Source: an uncultured bacterium
GTDB taxonomy: Bacteria > Bacillota > Clostridia > Lachnospirales > Lachnospiraceae
DNA: 5,190 bases
NCBI GenBank assembly: GCA_947086625.1
Contig: CAMTZV010000158.1
Coordinates: forward strand, 1-5,190
Direction of reading: 5' to 3'
Each line of letters begins with the position of its first letter. The stretch's first letter is position 1. Below are positions 4,710 to 5,190 of the stretch, piece after piece. Position numbers and translations under genes: made by a program. The notes below the pieces were generated by a model that made no database searches, was not told the DNA's origin, and saw only the letters and a list, made by a program, of their open reading frames with translations.

Positions 4710-4976
4710 TTACCTTCCTCCTCTTAAATCCGTAATCCACAGCATCACTTCCTCGAGCACGGAAGCGTTCAGCTCGTAATAAATATACTTTCCCTCCCGC
4801 TCGTCGATAATCAGGCCCGCCTCCCTTAACACCGACAGATGTCTGGAGACGGCCGCGCCCGTGATGGAAAAGCATTCGCTGATCTCACCCGCGGACATCC
4901 GGCCTTTTTTCAGCATGTTTAAAATGTCCCGCCGAACGGGGTCCGCCAGCGCCCGAAGGGTTTTCTGCATTCCCAT
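4710..4976 (-). CDS. sdpR: ArsR/SmtB-family transcriptional repressor (SdpR-like autorepressor)
   Basis: An 88-residue winged-helix repressor. It begins MGMQKTLRALADPVRRDILNMLKKG, the standard ArsR opening. The recognition helix-turn-helix is MSAGEISECFSITGAAVSRHLSVLREAGLI (27-56), and the wing is DEREGKYIYYELN (58-70). There is no cysteine metal-binding motif of the ArsR or SmtB kind (only C35, alone), so metal sensing is unlikely. Similarity and linkage to sdpI suggest an SdpR-type autorepressor, which in Bacillus is sequestered at the membrane by toxin-bound SdpI. The ATG at 4976 follows AGGGGG (4991-4986) by 9 nt. The stop is at 4712-4710. It is expected to bind the palindrome at 5049-5075 downstream of its own promoter. 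Confidence 0.88.
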   Translation of the reverse strand: MGMQKTLRALADPVRRDILNMLKKGRMSAGEISECFSITGAAVSRHLSVLREAGLIIDEREGKYIYYELNASVLEEVMLWITDLRGGR

Positions 4977-4994
4977 ATGTACATTCCCCCTTTC

Positions 4995-5021
4995 TCAATA
5001 CAGGATGGCATCCGCTCCCAT
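4995..5021 (-). other. Possible upstream short ORF in the sdpR leader
   Basis: On the minus strand ATG at 5021 opens an 8-codon frame (MGADAILY, stop TGA at 4997-4995) that ends 4 nt before the ribosome site of the sdpR-like gene. A weak purine stretch lies upstream (CCGGGG). Such a frame could occur by chance, and I do not claim it is translated. Confidence 0.15.
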
Positions 5022-5048
5022 ATTTATTTCCCCGGTTCTCCTGTAGTT

Positions 5049-5075
5049 ATTTAACAATTTACTTAAATGTTAAAT
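5049..5075. promoter_or_regulatory. Predicted SdpR/ArsR-type operator
   Basis: A perfect inverted repeat ATTTAACA (5049-5056) / TGTTAAAT (5068-5075) flanks an 11-nt AT-rich centre. It begins just after the -10 box of the sdpR promoter, so a dimer bound here would cover the transcription start. AT-rich interrupted palindromes in this position are typical of ArsR-family autorepression. Binding is inferred. Confidence 0.65.
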
Positions 5076-5077
5076 AT

Positions 5078-5106
5078 AGGATACAACAAAATCCTGCTTC
5101 TGTCAA
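5078..5106 (-). promoter_or_regulatory. Promoter of the sdpR-sdpI operon
   Basis: The minus strand has a perfect TTGACA (5106-5101), a 17-nt spacer and TATCCT (5083-5078). Transcription should start near 5071, inside the operator palindrome, with a leader of about 95 nt. The spacer and -10 also form a small inverted repeat AGGAT/ATCCT (5078-5082, 5091-5095). Confidence 0.8.
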
Positions 5107-5135
5107 CCACAAAAAATTTCCAACTGTGCATTTCG

Positions 5136-5174
5136 CGTTACTATTCACGGCCCGGGAGGCCGCTCATAGTAACG
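5136..5174. repeat. Palindromic intergenic repeat near the right edge
   Basis: A perfect 9-bp inverted repeat CGTTACTAT (5136-5144) / ATAGTAACG (5166-5174) encloses a GC-rich loop that itself contains GGCC-CGGGA-GGCC. The left arm with its next six bases, read on the minus strand, gives CCGTGAATAGTAAC, which matches the GTGA-NN-AGTAAC motif found twice in the element at 2775-2910. It probably continues or has partner sequences beyond the window. No promoter or gene can be supported from 5107 to the right end. Confidence 0.6.
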
Positions 5175-5190
5175 ATTCGGGGCGATATTT

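Noticed and set aside
4253..4735. 160-codon open frame on the plus strand
   Set aside because: It is antisense to the sdpI-like gene, which has six membrane helices and family signatures. The plus-strand frame has no ribosome site or recognisable domain.
4648..4875. In-frame N-terminal extension of the sdpI-like gene
   Set aside because: It overlaps the sdpR-like gene in another frame and encodes an arginine-rich sequence with no family pattern. GGAGG 8 nt before ATG 4647 and the start of the first membrane helix fix the true start.

Overview
The window looks like a chromosomal segment of a moderately GC-rich anaerobic Firmicute, most probably a Lachnospiraceae-type Clostridia. This is an inference from strong GGAGG ribosome sites, the protein families present, sigma-A-like promoters and structured intergenic repeats; no 16S or tRNA marker is present. 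Seven genes and one partial gene are supported. All are on the minus strand except one.

Layout from left to right: (1) positions 1-474, minus: the N-terminal half of a MATE-family multidrug efflux pump, cut by the left edge, with its own promoter and a small palindrome over the -10. (2) 475-796: a gene-free stretch made almost entirely of repeats. It holds a long imperfect palindrome (558-712) whose core looks like a bidirectional terminator, and a short array of degenerate 43-45 nt units (689-793). (3) 797-2753, minus: a four-gene operon of an ECF sigma factor, a zinc-finger membrane anti-sigma factor, a multi-pass membrane protein of unknown function, and a small LiaI/LiaF-like (DUF5668-like) membrane protein. 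Genes overlap or lie within 16 nt of each other, so they are probably co-transcribed and form an envelope-stress-type module. (4) 2775-2910: a three-hairpin repeat element with inverted ends, sitting in the leader of the sigma operon. (5) 3072-3998, plus: a stand-alone DHH/DHHA1 phosphoesterase with a clear promoter, divergent from the sigma operon. (6) 3993-4021: a palindromic terminator holding the stop codons of both convergent genes. (7) 4009-4976, minus: an sdpR-sdpI-type pair, an ArsR-family autorepressor and a six-TM SdpI-family protein, with a textbook promoter and an AT-rich operator. (8) 5136-5174: another palindromic repeat sharing a motif with the element in (4).

The most interesting points are as follows. 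The sigma factor has no ATG/GTG/TTG start at the right place, only an ATC spaced 6 nt from a strong ribosome site. The three-hairpin element is embedded in the same leader. The sigma/anti-sigma pair is physically linked to two uncharacterised membrane proteins that may be the sensor or effector. A GTGA-NN-AGTAAC motif recurs three times in otherwise unrelated intergenic regions, which suggests a dispersed repeat family in this genome.
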